From Branchipolynoe longqiensis (Eukaryota; Annelida; Polychaeta; Phyllodocida; Polynoidae): a stretch of 64,000 nt of DNA. Of the stretch, positions 20,939 to 31,977 are shown one piece after another. Location: NCBI GenBank assembly GCA_030323885.1, contig JASIRB010001073.1, positions 39,961 to 103,960 of the forward strand, given 5' to 3'. Below the pieces are notes generated by a model. The model saw only the letters and a list, made by a program, of their open reading frames with translations, searched no databases and was not told the DNA's origin. The first letter of the stretch is position 1. Each line of letters opens with the position of its first letter. The translations under genes were made by a program, and so were the position numbers.

Positions 20939-21431
20939 CCGGTGTTGCGGTTTCCCAGGGAAACCAGTTTGCCAGGGACACATTGCTTCTGCGCATGCGT
21001 CAAAATCGAACAGCATCGTCACTAACCTTATACATTTAATATAATGTTTTTGGTAAAGATGTTTTCTATATGTGTACCAAACAATTTGTTTCTAGGTGGT
21101 GTCGTTTTAGAGATATTTAACTTTTCCTGTATTTTCTGTATGATGATTGCTCACGGCCATTGACAATGCCTTGAGTTGGATGGTACGCGCAGTGAAAAAC
21201 ATTAGTTTTATTCAAAATTAATAGAAATCAAGAACCCTACCCTTATCAATTTAATATAATCTTAATGGTAAAGATGTTTTCTTTTTGTGTACGAAGCGAT
21301 TTGTTTCTAGGTGGTGTAATTTTAGAGATATTTGATTTTTTCTGTATGAAGATTTGCTCACGGCCGTTAACAATGCATTTGAATGGAAGTGTCCCTGGCA
21401 AACTGGTGTCCCTCGGAATCCGCAACACCGG
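20939..21431. mobile_element. TIR element with 43-bp TIRs and internal duplication
   Basis: Left end CCGGTGTTGCGGTTTCCCAG and right end (reverse complement) CCGGTGTTGCGGATTCCGAG continue to CCAGTTTGCCAGGGACAC, with about three mismatches in 43 bp. Inside, 21020-21160 and 21240-21370 are direct repeats (AAAGATGTTTTCT, TTTGTTTCTAGGTGGTGT, TTGCTCACGGCC). Non-coding. Confidence 0.85.
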
Positions 21432-21740
21432 CCCTCATTCACCCCCCTCTCCCCGCCCGCTCCATTCACACAGCACTCTGTCCGTCACAACAACCAGGCG
21501 CCCGGCCACTCCACCCCTACCCCTACCCCCACCTCCACACTCCCTCCCCACCGCACCTTGACCCAAATTAAGCGCGGGCAATACGCAGTCAGAGTCCACC
21601 CCGGCGCCATTGATATGCGAGGTCGCCCGACCCCTGACCCCGACCTCCCGCCCGTGACCTCGCGTGACCTCACGTGACCACGAGAGTTGGTCTTTTGGCG
21701 GCCATCACCGTCGCCCCCTGGTGGACTGGCGGGAAATGAG
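21432..21740. other. C-rich to CpG-rich unassigned patch
   Basis: C-rich at 21432-21555, then a non-repetitive CpG-rich stretch with CGACCTCCCGCCCGTGACCT and two CGTGACC repeats. No gene recognised. Confidence 0.4.
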
Positions 21741-21834
21741 ACCGAATTAGATTGTGGGTGCCACAGACGCTTTAATTGGTCACTATGATTAGGTTTTCCT
21801 GTTTGGGTGGCGGTGGACCCCTTTTAGGCTCTTT

Positions 21835-22232
21835 ACTAAATAAAAATAGAATATTTGAAAATAATAATTTTTTTTTTAAACCCGCGAATTCAATTGAAAC
21901 ACTGTCAACCTATGAACTAAATATAATATTCGAATTTTAAGATAAAAAAATAAAAATGAAACCGAGGTCAATTGAAACAATGTTAAACCATGAACTAAAT
22001 ATAATATTTGAAAAAACCCACACAAAAAACAACCGATGTCAAATTGAAGCAATGTTAAACTATGAACTAAATAGAATATTTGAAAATAAAACTTAATAAA
22101 TTAAAACAAAACCCATATCAATTGAAGCAATGTTTATGAACTAAATAGAATATTAAAAAATATTTTTTTTAAAAAGAAAAAATTAAACCGATTCCAATTG
22201 AAACAATGTTGAACCATGAACCAAATGAAAAT
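21835..22232. repeat. 76-bp AT-rich tandem repeat
   Basis: CAATTGAAACAATGTTAAAC recurs at about 21891, 21969, 22044, 22119 and 22196 (spacing 74-78 bp), each followed by ATGAACTAAATAGAATATTT. Five diverged copies. The stretch 22233-22455 after it is unassigned. Confidence 0.88.
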
Positions 22233-22455
22233 TTCAGTCTGCGCAACGTTGGTTAGTACAACTATTTACTCAAACATGTGCTCTGTGGTGTGGATGTGTT
22301 CAGTTCGTGGTGTGCGCTTCCTCCATTTTCTTTTTTAAGAAGCAAAGAGTCAATGATTTGCTAGTTAAGTGGGTCTCGTACTTCAAAGCGTGGGGGACGC
22401 GCCTTTAAGGGAAATTGACGGCGTTCCGTCGGCTTATGGGCATGCGCGGACCCGT

Positions 22456-23248
22456 CATGCTGGGCCCCGGGCCCCGCGTACTAACAACTAACACACGTCC
22501 CCGCGTGCTGCACTAGGGCCCCGCGTACTAACAACTACCACACCTCCCCGCGTGCTGCACTAGGGCCCTGCTTAATAACAACTACCACACCTCCCCGCGT
22601 GTTGCACTAGGGCCCCGCGTACTAACAACTAACACACCTCCCCGCATGCTGCACTAGGGCCCTGCGTAATAACAACTACCACACCTCCCTGCGTGCTGCA
22701 CTAGGGCCCCGCGAAATAACAACTAACACACATCCCCGCATGCTGCACTAGGGCCCTGCATACAAACAACTACCACACCTCCCCACGTGCTGCACTAGGG
22801 CCCCGCATACTAACAACTACCACACCTCCCCGCGTGCTGCACTGGGCCCTGCGTACAAACAACTACCACACGTCCTGCATGCTGTATTAGGGCCCTGCAT
22901 ACAAACAACTACCACACCTCCCCGCGTACTGCACTAGGGCCCTGCGTACTAACAACTACCACACCTCCCCGCGTGCTGCACTAGGGCCCTGCGTACTAAC
23001 AACTAACACACGTCCTGCATGCTGTATTAGGGCCCTACATACTAACAACTACCACACCTCCCCGCGTGCTGCACTAGGTCCCTGCGTACTAAGAACTACC
23101 ACACCTCCCCGCGTGCTGCACTAGGGCCCCACATACTAACAACTAACGCACCTCCTGCATGCTGCACAAGGGCCCCGGGTATTAATAACTAACACACGTC
23201 CCCACGTGCTGCACTAGGGCCCCGCGTACTAACAGCTATCACACCTCC
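22456..23248. repeat. 50-bp minisatellite
   Basis: About 16 copies of a 48-51 bp unit with cores GCGTGCTGCACTAGGGCCC and ACTAACAACTACCACACCTC. Copies differ by scattered substitutions and there are no unique spacers. Confidence 0.96.
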
Positions 23249-23254
23249 TGACCG

Positions 23255-23562
23255 ACAGTGGTGGCCGAATGAGTTGAGCGCCCGTCTCCCGTTTTGGTAG
23301 ATCGTGGGATTCGAACCCATGGGTTTTAACCCTGGTCGAGTCAAACCAATGATACTCAGCATTAATAGGATATGGAAAGGACTTGTTGGCTTAGTGGCAG
23401 GATAATGTGACTGAGTGGGATATCAGGTCATGGTGCTGGCAGCCTGGTCTCCCAGTGGGGCAGCACAATAAAGTCACCATCAGTGTGCACTGTCACAAAG
23501 TAGTACCGGTACTGATATGACTTTAGCTGTTGCTAGGACGTAAAGCAACAGCAAAAAAACAA
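23255..23562 (+). mobile_element. SINE-A with internal deletion
   Basis: Head GTGGTGGCCGAATGAGTTGA, then the body with the CTTCCTAGCC block missing (CAAACCAATGATACTCAGCA), ending GGACGTAAAGCAACAGCAAA. Confidence 0.92.
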
Positions 23563-23606
23563 ACTTCTTAATGTTGACAACTGCGGCCAAACAGTTTTAT
23601 GTGATG

Positions 23607-24415
23607 GTGGTGAACTGTGCCTAGATGTTAATGCAATGGCTGACTGGGTGTATTGTGTATATATGTGTGTATTTATACACACAAATGTACATACATATAT
23701 ATAAATTCCAGTGGTGCAGTGAGTGGCAGTTACAGTGTGAAGCAGGTGGTGGTGCCACGATCGAGCTGAGGTTGACTAAGCTGGAACAGCAGATGAGTAG
23801 TCCAGACTCCAGCAGTCGATGACACTGGGAGTATGTGTGCGGTGGACTGTGCCTAGACATTAATGCAATGGCTGACTGGGAGCACTGGGGAGGATGAGGG
23901 ATATTCCGGGCTATTATACTCGCATAATTCTTATACAGCATATACATATATGTACATACATATACACACATATGTACATCTACATGTGGCAGGTCTTTGC
24001 TATTCTTCTTAGCTTTGATGACTGAAGCCAAACAGTTTTATGCAGTGGTGGTGGACTGTGCCTGGATGTTAACGCAATGGCTGACTGGGAGTAGGTGTGC
24101 GGTGGACTGTGCCTGGATGTTAATGCAATGGCTGACTGGGAGTAGGTGTGCGGTGGACTGTGCCTGGATGTTAATGCAATGGTTGACTGGGAGTAGGGGT
24201 GCGGTGCACTGTGCCTGGATGTTAATGCAATGGCTGACTGAGAGTAGGTGTGCGGTGGACTGTGCTGGGAGGTTAATGCAATGGCTGACTGGGAGTAGGG
24301 GTGCGGTGGACTGTGCCTGGATGTTAATGCAATGGTTGACTGGGAGTAGGGGTGCGGTGCACTGTGCCTGGATGTTAATGCAATGGCTGACTGGGAGTAG
24401 GTGTGTGGGCACTGG
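23607..24415. repeat. 51-bp minisatellite, interrupted by a TA-element
   Basis: Unit GTGCGGTGGACTGTGCCTGG then ATGTTAATGCAATGGCTGAC. Single units lie at 23607-23650 and 23838-23890, and seven more at 24043-24415. The 17-codon period keeps frames open on both strands. Confidence 0.92.
23651..23950. mobile_element. TA-element
   Basis: TA/TG repeats, then CAGTGGTGCAGTGAGTGG and GGTGGTGCCACGATCGAGCT, ending ATTATACTCGCATAATTCTT and ATACAGCATATACATATATG. It shares blocks with 39268-39490, 48740-48928 and 59830-60235. Confidence 0.65.
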
Positions 24416-24784
24416 CCGTTAGGCCTTGCTGAACGTTAGAGCTCAATTTCCGTGGCGCCAAGACGCACCATTGATAAGCAGCAATTGGAAGCCGTGCTGT
24501 AAGGGCCTGCAAGACCAACAGTTCCAGCACCCGCCTCAACCTAAGTAGGCAGCAGCAAACTTGCACCTTGGTCATTCATAGTCTGTGCTATATTTGACCG
24601 CATAAGCCAGTAAGAGTAGTACAATCAAGTATTGTCTGGACTATTTTATTAGTTACTCATCAATGTTCCTCCAACGCTGAAGTTTCGGGCGGTAATGGTG
24701 GTGGTGGTGGTGGTGGGAGGGGAACTAAAGGAATTGAGGGGGAATGAATGATTCCTGTGCCAGCCCTGCATAGGTATGCAGACT
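24416..24784. other. Unassigned, with short (GGT)n
   Basis: Non-repetitive except for GGTGGTGGTGGTGGTGG near 24700. No gene seen. Confidence 0.5.
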
Positions 24785-24997
24785 TACCAGACTGGATGCC
24801 TCCCATTTTGTTAGATTTGTCGAGTCAAACCAATGACTTATGTATATGTGTCGCTTCTTAGCCAGGTGCTTGGCATTATTAGGATAGTGCAAGGACTGGT
24901 TGGCTTAGTGTCAGGATAATGCAACTGAGTGGGATATCAGGTCATGGTACTGGCGGCATCACTGTCACAAGTCGGTACCTGTTCTGATATGACCTTG
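24785..24997 (+). mobile_element. SINE-A, partial
   Basis: Degenerate head, body with an internal deletion (GGCATCACTGTCACAAG), ending in CTGATATGACCTTGGTGTGG where it merges into the next minisatellite. Confidence 0.88.
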
Positions 24998-25670
24998 GTG
25001 TGGGTGTCTAGTGTGGGTGTCTGTGGGTGCCTGGTGTGGGTGCCATATCTGGGTGTCTGGTCTGGGTATCTGTTATGGGTGTCTGGTGTGGGTGTCTGGT
25101 GTAAATGTATGGTGTCGGGATCTGGTATGGGTGTGGTGTGGGTGTGTGGTGTGGGTGTCTGGTATGGGTGTGGTGTGGGTGTCTGGTGTCGGTGTGTGGT
25201 GTGAATGTATGGTGTGGATGTGTGTGGGGGGGGGTGTGGTTTGGGTGTGTGGTGTGTGTGTCTAGTATGAATGTATGGTGTCGGTGTTTGGTGTGAATGT
25301 ATGGTGTGGGTGTGTGGTGTGGGTGTGTGGTGTAAATGCATGGTGTGTGTGTCTGATATGGGTATCTGTTGTGGGTGTGTGGTGTGGGTGCGTGGTGTGG
25401 TGTGGGTGTTTAGTGTGGGTGTGTGGTGTGGTGTGGGTGTTTAGTATGGGTGTCTGGTTTGGGTATGTGGTGTGAGTGTGTGGTGTGAATGTATGGTGTG
25501 GGTGTTTGGTGTGGGTGTTGGTGTGGGTGTCCAGTGTATGGTATGAGTGCGGGTGTCTGGTGTGGGCGTCCGGTATGAATGTATGGTGTGAATGTATGGT
25601 GTGAATGTATGGTATGGGGGGTCTGTTTGGTGTGAATGTATGGTGTGGGTGTCTGGTGTGGGTATCTGGT
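24998..25670. repeat. GTGTGGGTGTCTGGT minisatellite
   Basis: Imperfect units of 12-16 bp. Val/Trp/Cys/Gly-rich frames and the His/Thr/Pro-rich opposite strand are compositional. Confidence 0.94.
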
Positions 25671-26310
25671 GTTGCTGAGTTCCAATGTGAATAGGAGAGT
25701 TAGGTAAATGGAGCGACTATAGTTTGGTCCACGGTGGGCGCAGAGTGCCCATACAAGTGCCGGCTTGATGAACAGCGGAAGGAGTGTGTTCCGATGTGGG
25801 GCCGGTCTCGATTGGAGGGCTGGGTAAATGGTGCTCAAGAGGCAGTGCACCCACCACACCTTATCTCACCCTCTCACTCTCCCCGACACCCCACCATGCC
25901 CTTTGCCCCATCACGCTTTGCCTCTGGGTCTCATAACTGGAGGACCCATGGGGTTTTCTCACCAATAGGGCAGCCCTGTCACAAACCTATTTATACAGGA
26001 TATAATGTATGATGTGCTGTATAATGTATTATATGAATATAAATTTCGAGTGTATGCATTGGTATTGTGTGGGCATATATATCGGGCCGGCTTGAGCCGT
26101 TATGGAACCTTGGCCTGCATTTCGGACAGCTCCGTGTCAAGCCGGGCATTTCCGGCCGTTTTGAATGCACCGATCCAAGCATTCGTTGGTGAAATTTAGA
26201 CTTATTATGTAACAGTAGCGCATTTATAGTCCGGCCAAGGATCGAAATAAACATCGGTTCCCACCCACACCTCCGTTATGTTCTCTTTCTCCTATCTCAC
26301 TAAATGAGGA
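25671..26310. other. Unassigned, includes a small CpG-rich patch
   Basis: No repeat family was recognised except AT-rich TATAATGTAT motifs at 25998-26042. 26070-26180 is CpG-rich. No exon could be supported. Confidence 0.4.
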
Positions 26311-26830
26311 ATATTTATATAAGATATATGTGCTCTGTAATCGATTATACTCGAACGGATGGGGCTGCCCTCTATGGAAGATCTTCTGATCAAAAAGAAT
26401 CTCCGGTGGACTGGACACCTCATGAGGATGTCATCAGACAGGCTACCAAAGCAGATCCTCTATTCTCAACTGCCTTCTGGCTACAGGTTCAGGGATACCA
26501 TCAAGAGAAACCTGAAGCTGAGAGACATTAAGACCGACTCATGGACGCAACTCTCACAGCAGAGAGCTAAATGGAGAGCGGCAGTCAAGTAATGAAAGCA
26601 GTCTTTGTCGCATCGCGACCGACAGCATGATGATGATGATGATGAATCTATTATGGGAATATAAACAAGGACACTACCACTTATCAATTCCCTTCTCTAT
26701 ATTTTATTGTTAGTTATTATCTATTATCCTGCTGTCACAGGACTTAGTTCCTACTTCTGCCATTCTGGCGCCACATGAGGGTAGCTCCTGGCCATCCTGA
26801 TATCAGCGCTGTATGGTCACTACCACTTCC
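26311..26830 (+). mobile_element. TA-element interrupted by a LINE insertion
   Basis: The left arm ATATATGTGCTCTGTAATCGATTAT and its continuation TATTATGGGAATATAAACAA (from 26650) match 15808 and 59852 once the LINE at 26349-26644 is removed. The right part contains TTCTGGCGCCACATGAGG. Confidence 0.65.
26349..26644 (+). pseudogene. LINE 3' end (reverse transcriptase C-terminus), 5'-truncated insertion
   Basis: It encodes MGLPSMEDLLIKKNLRWTGH, then LKLRDIKTDSWTQLSQQR and a stop, followed by a short 3' UTR and a (GAT)n tail. The frame agrees with the C-terminal end of the larger copy at 48929-49834, except for a small internal deletion in the copy here. It is flanked by AATCGATTAT (26339-26348) and AATCTATTAT (26645-26654), a 10-bp TSD with one mismatch. 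This is a classic 5'-truncated target-primed insertion and is not a functional gene. The (ATG)n-type tail suggests an RTE-related clade, by inference. Confidence 0.85.
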
Positions 26831-27250
26831 AGACCTGAGTGGACGGTCAGATTAAAAACCGCCGGTCACGGTTTAGGGGAAGCAGAAACCAGCAGCAGTG
26901 CGCTGGTCAGTCAGGTGGATGTGGGGAACCAGGGCGTGACTGAATATCATCATCTGAGTCAGTTATGGGCGGAGGGGGCGTCAGACATTGACACCGAAAA
27001 CATTGAGTGTGCTCATTATTTTATACACACATAATACATTATGAAAATACACAGACATCCAAAATTCCAAGCTTCTTTAAAAGCTTGTCTGTGGTGTCCG
27101 TATCTGTCTTTTTGAATTGCTCATGTGTATATGTGAATTGTTATTTAGTCTTTTTTTTTTTAATGACTGAAAATCAGAATTAGGTGATCAATATTTCATA
27201 GCGGTTTATTTTGACAAGTCAAGACTTAACCAAATTTATATTTGCTGCTA
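26831..27250. other. Unassigned
   Basis: A 73-codon open frame at 26813-27034 has no recognisable domain or splice context. From 27040 the sequence is AT-rich with AAGCTTCTTTAAAAGCTT near 27070. Nothing supported. Confidence 0.4.
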
Positions 27251-27251
27251 C

Positions 27252-27470
27252 ATTGCCTGCCTGACGCCCAGCATTGCCCTAACAGAGCAAGCAAGGATTG
27301 GTTCGCTCAGTGTCAGGATAATGTGACTGAGTCGGGGATATTGTGTCATGGTGCGGGACGTGCGAGAAGCACTGCAAAGTCCGAATGAGCGCGTCCTGTC
27401 ACAAGTCTGGATATGACTGCAAATGTTGCTAAGATGCAAGATCACTCAATCACCAATCACTCAACCAATC
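27252..27470 (+). mobile_element. Diverged SINE-A-like copy
   Basis: GCCTGACGCCCAGCATTGCC, GGTTCGCTCAGTGTCAGGAT and AATGTGACTGAGTCGGGGAT follow SINE-A order. The end is GATATGACTGCAAATGTTGC with a (CAATCACT)n tail, so this may be a separate subfamily. Confidence 0.75.
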
Positions 27471-27604
27471 ACGTCGCAGAAGCATTGACTCGCGGAACAA
27501 CTTGGGACGACAGGAATCAATAGAGATGCGATTAAGGGCCACATGCAGTGGGTATAATTACAAGAGGTTCCAGTGTGTCGCTGTGGTTAACGCTGTTGCT
27601 TCAT

Positions 27605-28655
27605 CTAGATCGCTTTTGGTGCGGGAGTTGGGGTGGGGGAGGGAGGAGGAGGGTGGGGGGAGTTGGAGGGAGGAGGAAGTGGGTGAGGGAGAAGGGTGAG
27701 GAGGGGAGGGTGGAGGATGGGGTGGGTGGGGGAGGAGGAGGGAGTGGGTGAGGAGAAGGGAGGGGAGGGTGGGGGAGGGAGGAGGGGGTGGGTGGGGGGA
27801 GGTGGAGGGAGTGGTGAGGGAGAAGGGTGAGGAGGGGAGGGTGGGGGAGGCAGGAGGGGGAGGCGGAGGGATGGGTGGGGAGGGTTAGGAGTGGAGGATG
27901 GGGGAGGGAGGGAGGAGGGCAGGGTGGGGGAGAGAGGGAGGAGGAGGAGGGTGGGGGAGGGAGGGAGGGAAGTTTGTGAGGGAGAGAAGGGTGAGGAGGG
28001 GATGGTGGGGGTGCGCCGGAGGAGGAGGGTGGGGGGGACGGAGGAGGAGTGGGTGAGGAGAAGGGTGAGGAGTGGAGGATGGGGGAGGGAGGGAGGAGGG
28101 AGGGAGGAGGGAGGGAAGAGGGGAGAGGGTCGGGGAGAGAGGGGAGGAGGCTCGGGGGAGGTGGAGGCAGGAGGAAGTGGTGAGGGAGAAGGGTGAGGAG
28201 GGGAGGGTGGGGGGTGGAGGGAGGAGAAGTGGGTGAGGGAGAAGGGTGAGGAGGGGAGGGTGGGGGAGGTGGAGGGAGGAGGAAGTGGGGAAGGGAGGGA
28301 GAGGGGGGAGGTGGGGGGAGGGGGAGGAGAAGTGGGGGAGGGAGAAGGGTGAGGAGGATAGGATGGGGGAGGGAGGGGAGGAGGGGAGAGGGTGGGGGAG
28401 AGAGGAGGAGGAGGGTGGGGGGAGTGGAGGGAGGAGGAAGTGGGGGCAGGGAGGAGAAGGGTGGGGGAGGGAGGTGGGAAGGGAATAGGGCTGAGACGGT
28501 TAGGGTGGTGGGGGAGAGGGAGGAGGGGAGGAGGTGGGAGAGAGAGGATGGGGGGGGGGGTTAGGAGGGGGGAGGGGGGAGGGAGGAGGGAAGGGGGAAG
28601 TGGCGGGAGGGAGGAGGGATGAGGGAGAGGGGGGGGGGGGGACATATTATTGGTA
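27605..28655. repeat. ~1-kb G-rich polypurine tract
   Basis: Almost pure G/A on the plus strand, with GGGTGAGGAGGGGAGGGTGG and GGAGGGAGGAGGAAGTGGG units. Strong potential for G-quadruplex and triplex (H-DNA) formation. The 379-codon Pro/Ser/Leu frame on the minus strand reflects composition. Confidence 0.95.
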
Positions 28656-28769
28656 CGCGGCCACTTAAGCAGCAGAGGAAGTAATGGGATTCGTGTAGCG
28701 GAGAGTCTCTGTGGCTGATAACAACAAGAGAATGCAGATGGCATCTCCCAGCATTCCGCGCAAGGGGGG

Positions 28770-29062
28770 GGGGGCGTCTTACTACATACTCACCGAGCAG
28801 TTTTGGCCGACGTCTTACTAAATAATCACTGAACAGTTTTGGCCGACCTCTTACTCAATAATCACCGGGCACTTTTGGCCGACGTCTTATTAAATACTCG
28901 CCGAGCAGTTTTGGGCCGACGTCTTACTAAATACTCACCGAGCAGTTCTGACCGATGTCTTACTAAGTAATCACCGAGCAGTTTTGGCCGACGTCTTACT
29001 AAATACTCACCGAGCAGTTCTTGCCGATGTCTTACTAAGTAATCACCGAGCAGTTTTGGCAA
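28770..29062. repeat. 36-bp minisatellite
   Basis: Seven to eight copies of CACCGAGCAGTTTTGGCCGA then CGTCTTACTAAATACT. Twelve codons per unit, so a 12-residue peptide repeat appears on the minus strand. Confidence 0.94.
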
Positions 29063-29108
29063 GCGATGTAAAAATAGCGTAGCTTGAAAGTGCACTATGT
29101 GTGCTGTA

Positions 29109-29446
29109 TTAAAGCTGCATAGTCCGAAGCTTTAGAATTTTTGTAATTTGTATGAGATAAATATATATTAATTTGATTGTTGTAATCTACCTTACTTTAG
29201 TTTGAAGTAACTTTTATTTTAAATGGCTAACTTTTAACATGTCAAATTAGTTTGTCAAGCCTTCCAAAACTCTCACACCATAGGCTTCTGCAGTAACAGG
29301 TTCTAGTAAATTGGAACAGTTATCCCTTCTAAGTGGCGGCATTTGCTTAATAAGTGTGTCAGTATATACGTTTAGTATGTAGAACCAAATCTAGATAATT
29401 GTTTGGGTTTTGAAAATGTTATGTTTCATCGGACTCTGCATCTTGA
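29109..29446 (+). mobile_element. MITE-T copy
   Basis: TTAAAGCTGCATAGTCCGAA at the left end and TTCATCGGACTCTGCATCTT at the right. Interior blocks ACCTTACTTTAGTTTGAAGT and TAGGCTTCTGCAGTAACAGG. Confidence 0.87.
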
Positions 29447-29676
29447 AGCAGTTACTGACTGATGTCTGGTTTTGGGACTGTGGGAGTTTACGTTGAATAT
29501 TGCCCGAAGCCAAATCCTGAATCGATGTCTATTCTAGAGGCGTGAGGAAATTAAACCCCATATTGTGGTTTACTTGTTTGTTGGGGTTTCACTTCCTAAC
29601 AACATCCATTGTCGTAGAAGGACAGGCGCATAGGGATGATTAATGTTCTCATTGAATGAGTCGCTTTAGCGATGTA
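29447..29676. other. Unassigned AT-rich spacer between MITE-T copies
   Basis: No gene or known repeat seen. Confidence 0.4.
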
Positions 29677-30030
29677 TTAAAGTTGCATAATCCGATGGTT
29701 TTGAATTTCTGTATTTTTTCTGAGATAAATATATTAGATCGATCACCAGTATCTACTTTACATTAGTTCAAAGTTACTTTTATTTTAAATGGTAAACTTT
29801 TTAGATATTTTGAGTGCAAACATGGAAAATTAGTTTTGGCAAGCTTGCCAAAAGTCTAACACCATAGACTTCTGCAGTAACAGGTTCTGTTAAATTGACT
29901 CAGTATTCCCTTCTACGCAGAAACAAATGCTTAATAAGTGCATCATTATCTAAGTTAGATATGTAAACTCAAATCTAGATAATTGGTTTGGTTTTGAAAA
30001 TTTGATATTTCATCAGACTATGCAGCTGAA
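29677..30030 (+). mobile_element. MITE-T copy
   Basis: TTAAAGTTGCATAATCCGAT to TTTCATCAGACTATGCAGCT, with all family blocks in order. Confidence 0.87.
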
Positions 30031-30591
30031 ATGTGTTTATTAAATGTTAAGCCTTAGTCGTTATTATTATTAGAAGCCAACATTTAAATGATTCCTTTGT
30101 GGTTTTCGTGAGTCATTTTTTTGTGGTTTAGACCTTTAAGGCTAACTATACTCATTAGATGGTTTTGTTGGGGTGGTTTGTTCGGTGCTATAGATTTTAG
30201 ATTATTCCTTTTAACAATAATCATCCATAGTAAAATACCAAATGAGTGATCTGGGAATGTGGTCTGGCAAGTTGCCAGGCCTCATTATTTAGAAATATGG
30301 TTATTTTATGTTATTATACTGATGTCATAGGTACATGAGCATATTTCGTAGGGGATAAATCAGATCGATATGAATGAAATTCCGCGACATAGACATCTAG
30401 AAAGTGTACGAATGTGATGTATCACAGTGTTATACAAGTATAAATACCGGGAAAGGCTATCTTGCCCCACCCCATCTGTACTACCTCGCTCATCATCTCT
30501 TCAACTAGACTGGTGGCGCCCCCACCGTGTGCCCACCACACTAACCGCTACCGACTGCCTAGGTTAGCTAGTCTCAGTGGAAAAGGCATGG

Positions 30592-30594
<3 letters not shown>
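30031..30594. other. Unassigned AT-rich stretch
   Basis: No ORF or repeat family recognised. It ends at a (TA)n run, 30595-30617. Confidence 0.4.
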
Positions 30595-30626
<32 letters not shown>

Positions 30627-30857
30627 GGTGCGCATTGCTGTGCTAATTGACATTCCCTGGATCCTTTCTGGACATGGCATCCTGCGCACTATAAAGATAT
30701 GCTTGTCTGGGGATACCTGACACGTGCTTCTGATAATCCTGCTGTAATGAAGCTTTATCCGATACTCGTCTGACACCGAATCTATCCCATCATGCCATAC
30801 CGTGTCATAAGGTCATCAGTAAGCCTTCACTGAACTGTCACACAACTGACAGTTTGA

Positions 30858-30908
30858 TTAAAGCTGCATAGTCTGATGAAGCATCACATTTTCAAAACCA
30901 AAGCATTT
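30858..30908 (-). mobile_element. MITE-T end fragment
   Basis: TTAAAGCTGCATAGTCTGAT and CACATTTTCAAAACCAAA: only the first ~50 bp, just upstream of a complete copy. Confidence 0.75.
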
Positions 30909-30930
30909 GTTTTTTGTTTTGTTTGTTTGT

Positions 30931-31285
30931 TTAAAGCTGCATAGTCCGACGAAGTATCACATTTTCAAAACCCAAACAATTATCCAAAATTTATTCTACA
31001 TATCTAACTTAGATACTCAGGCACTTATTACACATTTGTTGCCATGTAGAAGGGAATACCAAGTCAATTTAATAGAACATGTTACTGCTGAAGCCTATGG
31101 TGTCATAGTTTTGGCATGCTTGCTAAAACTAATTTTACCTGCCTGTGCTTCAAATATCTCAAAAGTTTACCATCTAAAATAAAAGTTACTTCAGACTAAA
31201 GTAAGGTAGATTGTAACAATCAATTTAATGTATTTATCTCAGAAAAATGACAGAAACTCAAAACCATCGGACTATGCAACTTTAA
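30931..31285 (-). mobile_element. MITE-T, complete copy
   Basis: TTAAAGCTGCATAGTCCGAC ... CATCGGACTATGCAACTTTAA. The outer ~20 bp are inverted repeats and both ends carry TTAA. 355 bp, non-coding. The best reference copy. Confidence 0.92.
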
Positions 31286-31539
31286 CGATCCCCAGCACAA
31301 GAAGTAGACATCGGCTATTGGGGGTCATACAGTGGTTTAAACATACCTTACTAAAACATGACAAGTTTGTATTTATTTTTGTTTAAAAGGAGATACATTT
31401 GATAAAATTGGTAAAATAGAGCACATATATATATATGCTGAAAGAACATACAATTTTGGAAAAATCACAAGTGGTGTACGATAAATACAATCAATGGTAA
31501 AAGACCCTTCAAGTTAAAAATCGAAAATGAACTTTTGGT
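31286..31539. other. Unassigned AT-rich spacer
   Basis: Nothing recognised. Confidence 0.4.
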
Positions 31540-31770
31540 AAAAACCATCAAAACCGAAACAATTATCTAGATTTGAATCTACATATCCAACTTAGATACT
31601 GATGCACTTATTAAGCATCTGTTGCCACATAGAAGGGAACAACAAGTCAATTTAATAGAATCTGTTACTTCAGAAGCCCAGAGTAAGGTAGATTATAATA
31701 ATAAATTGAATATATTTATCACAGAAAAATGACAGAAACACAAAACAATCGGACTATGCAATTTGAACGT
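31540..31770 (-). mobile_element. MITE-T with internal deletion
   Basis: Runs from CCATCAAAACCGAAACAATT to GAAGCCCA, then jumps to GAGTAAGGTAGATTATAATA and ends AATCGGACTATGCAATTTGA. About 120 bp of the family interior is missing. Confidence 0.8.
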
Positions 31771-31977
31771 AGTATTTGATTGAGCTTCTATGGAAATGTA
31801 GTGCATAATTAATGGTTAAAATTGTTACAGCTAATTAAAAGCTGTAGTATCAATTTCTCAATATCGGAGCCCTTTTAAGTGGTGAACAATGGATGGAATA
31901 GCATCATAATGTTGTTGAATTTACCTAATTACCCACATGTCATTGTTGACAGAGGAATGTACACTTACTTAACCTGA

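Noticed and set aside
22456..23248. Regularly spaced direct repeats, CRISPR-like at first sight
   Set aside because: The whole 50-bp unit is repeated, including the would-be spacers. It is a minisatellite in a eukaryotic context.
26813..27034. 73-codon frame
   Set aside because: Too short and without domain or splice support; composition like surrounding non-coding DNA.
27605..28744. 379-codon Pro/Ser/Leu-rich open frame on the minus strand
   Set aside because: Produced by the polypurine tract; C-rich reading frames rarely contain stops.
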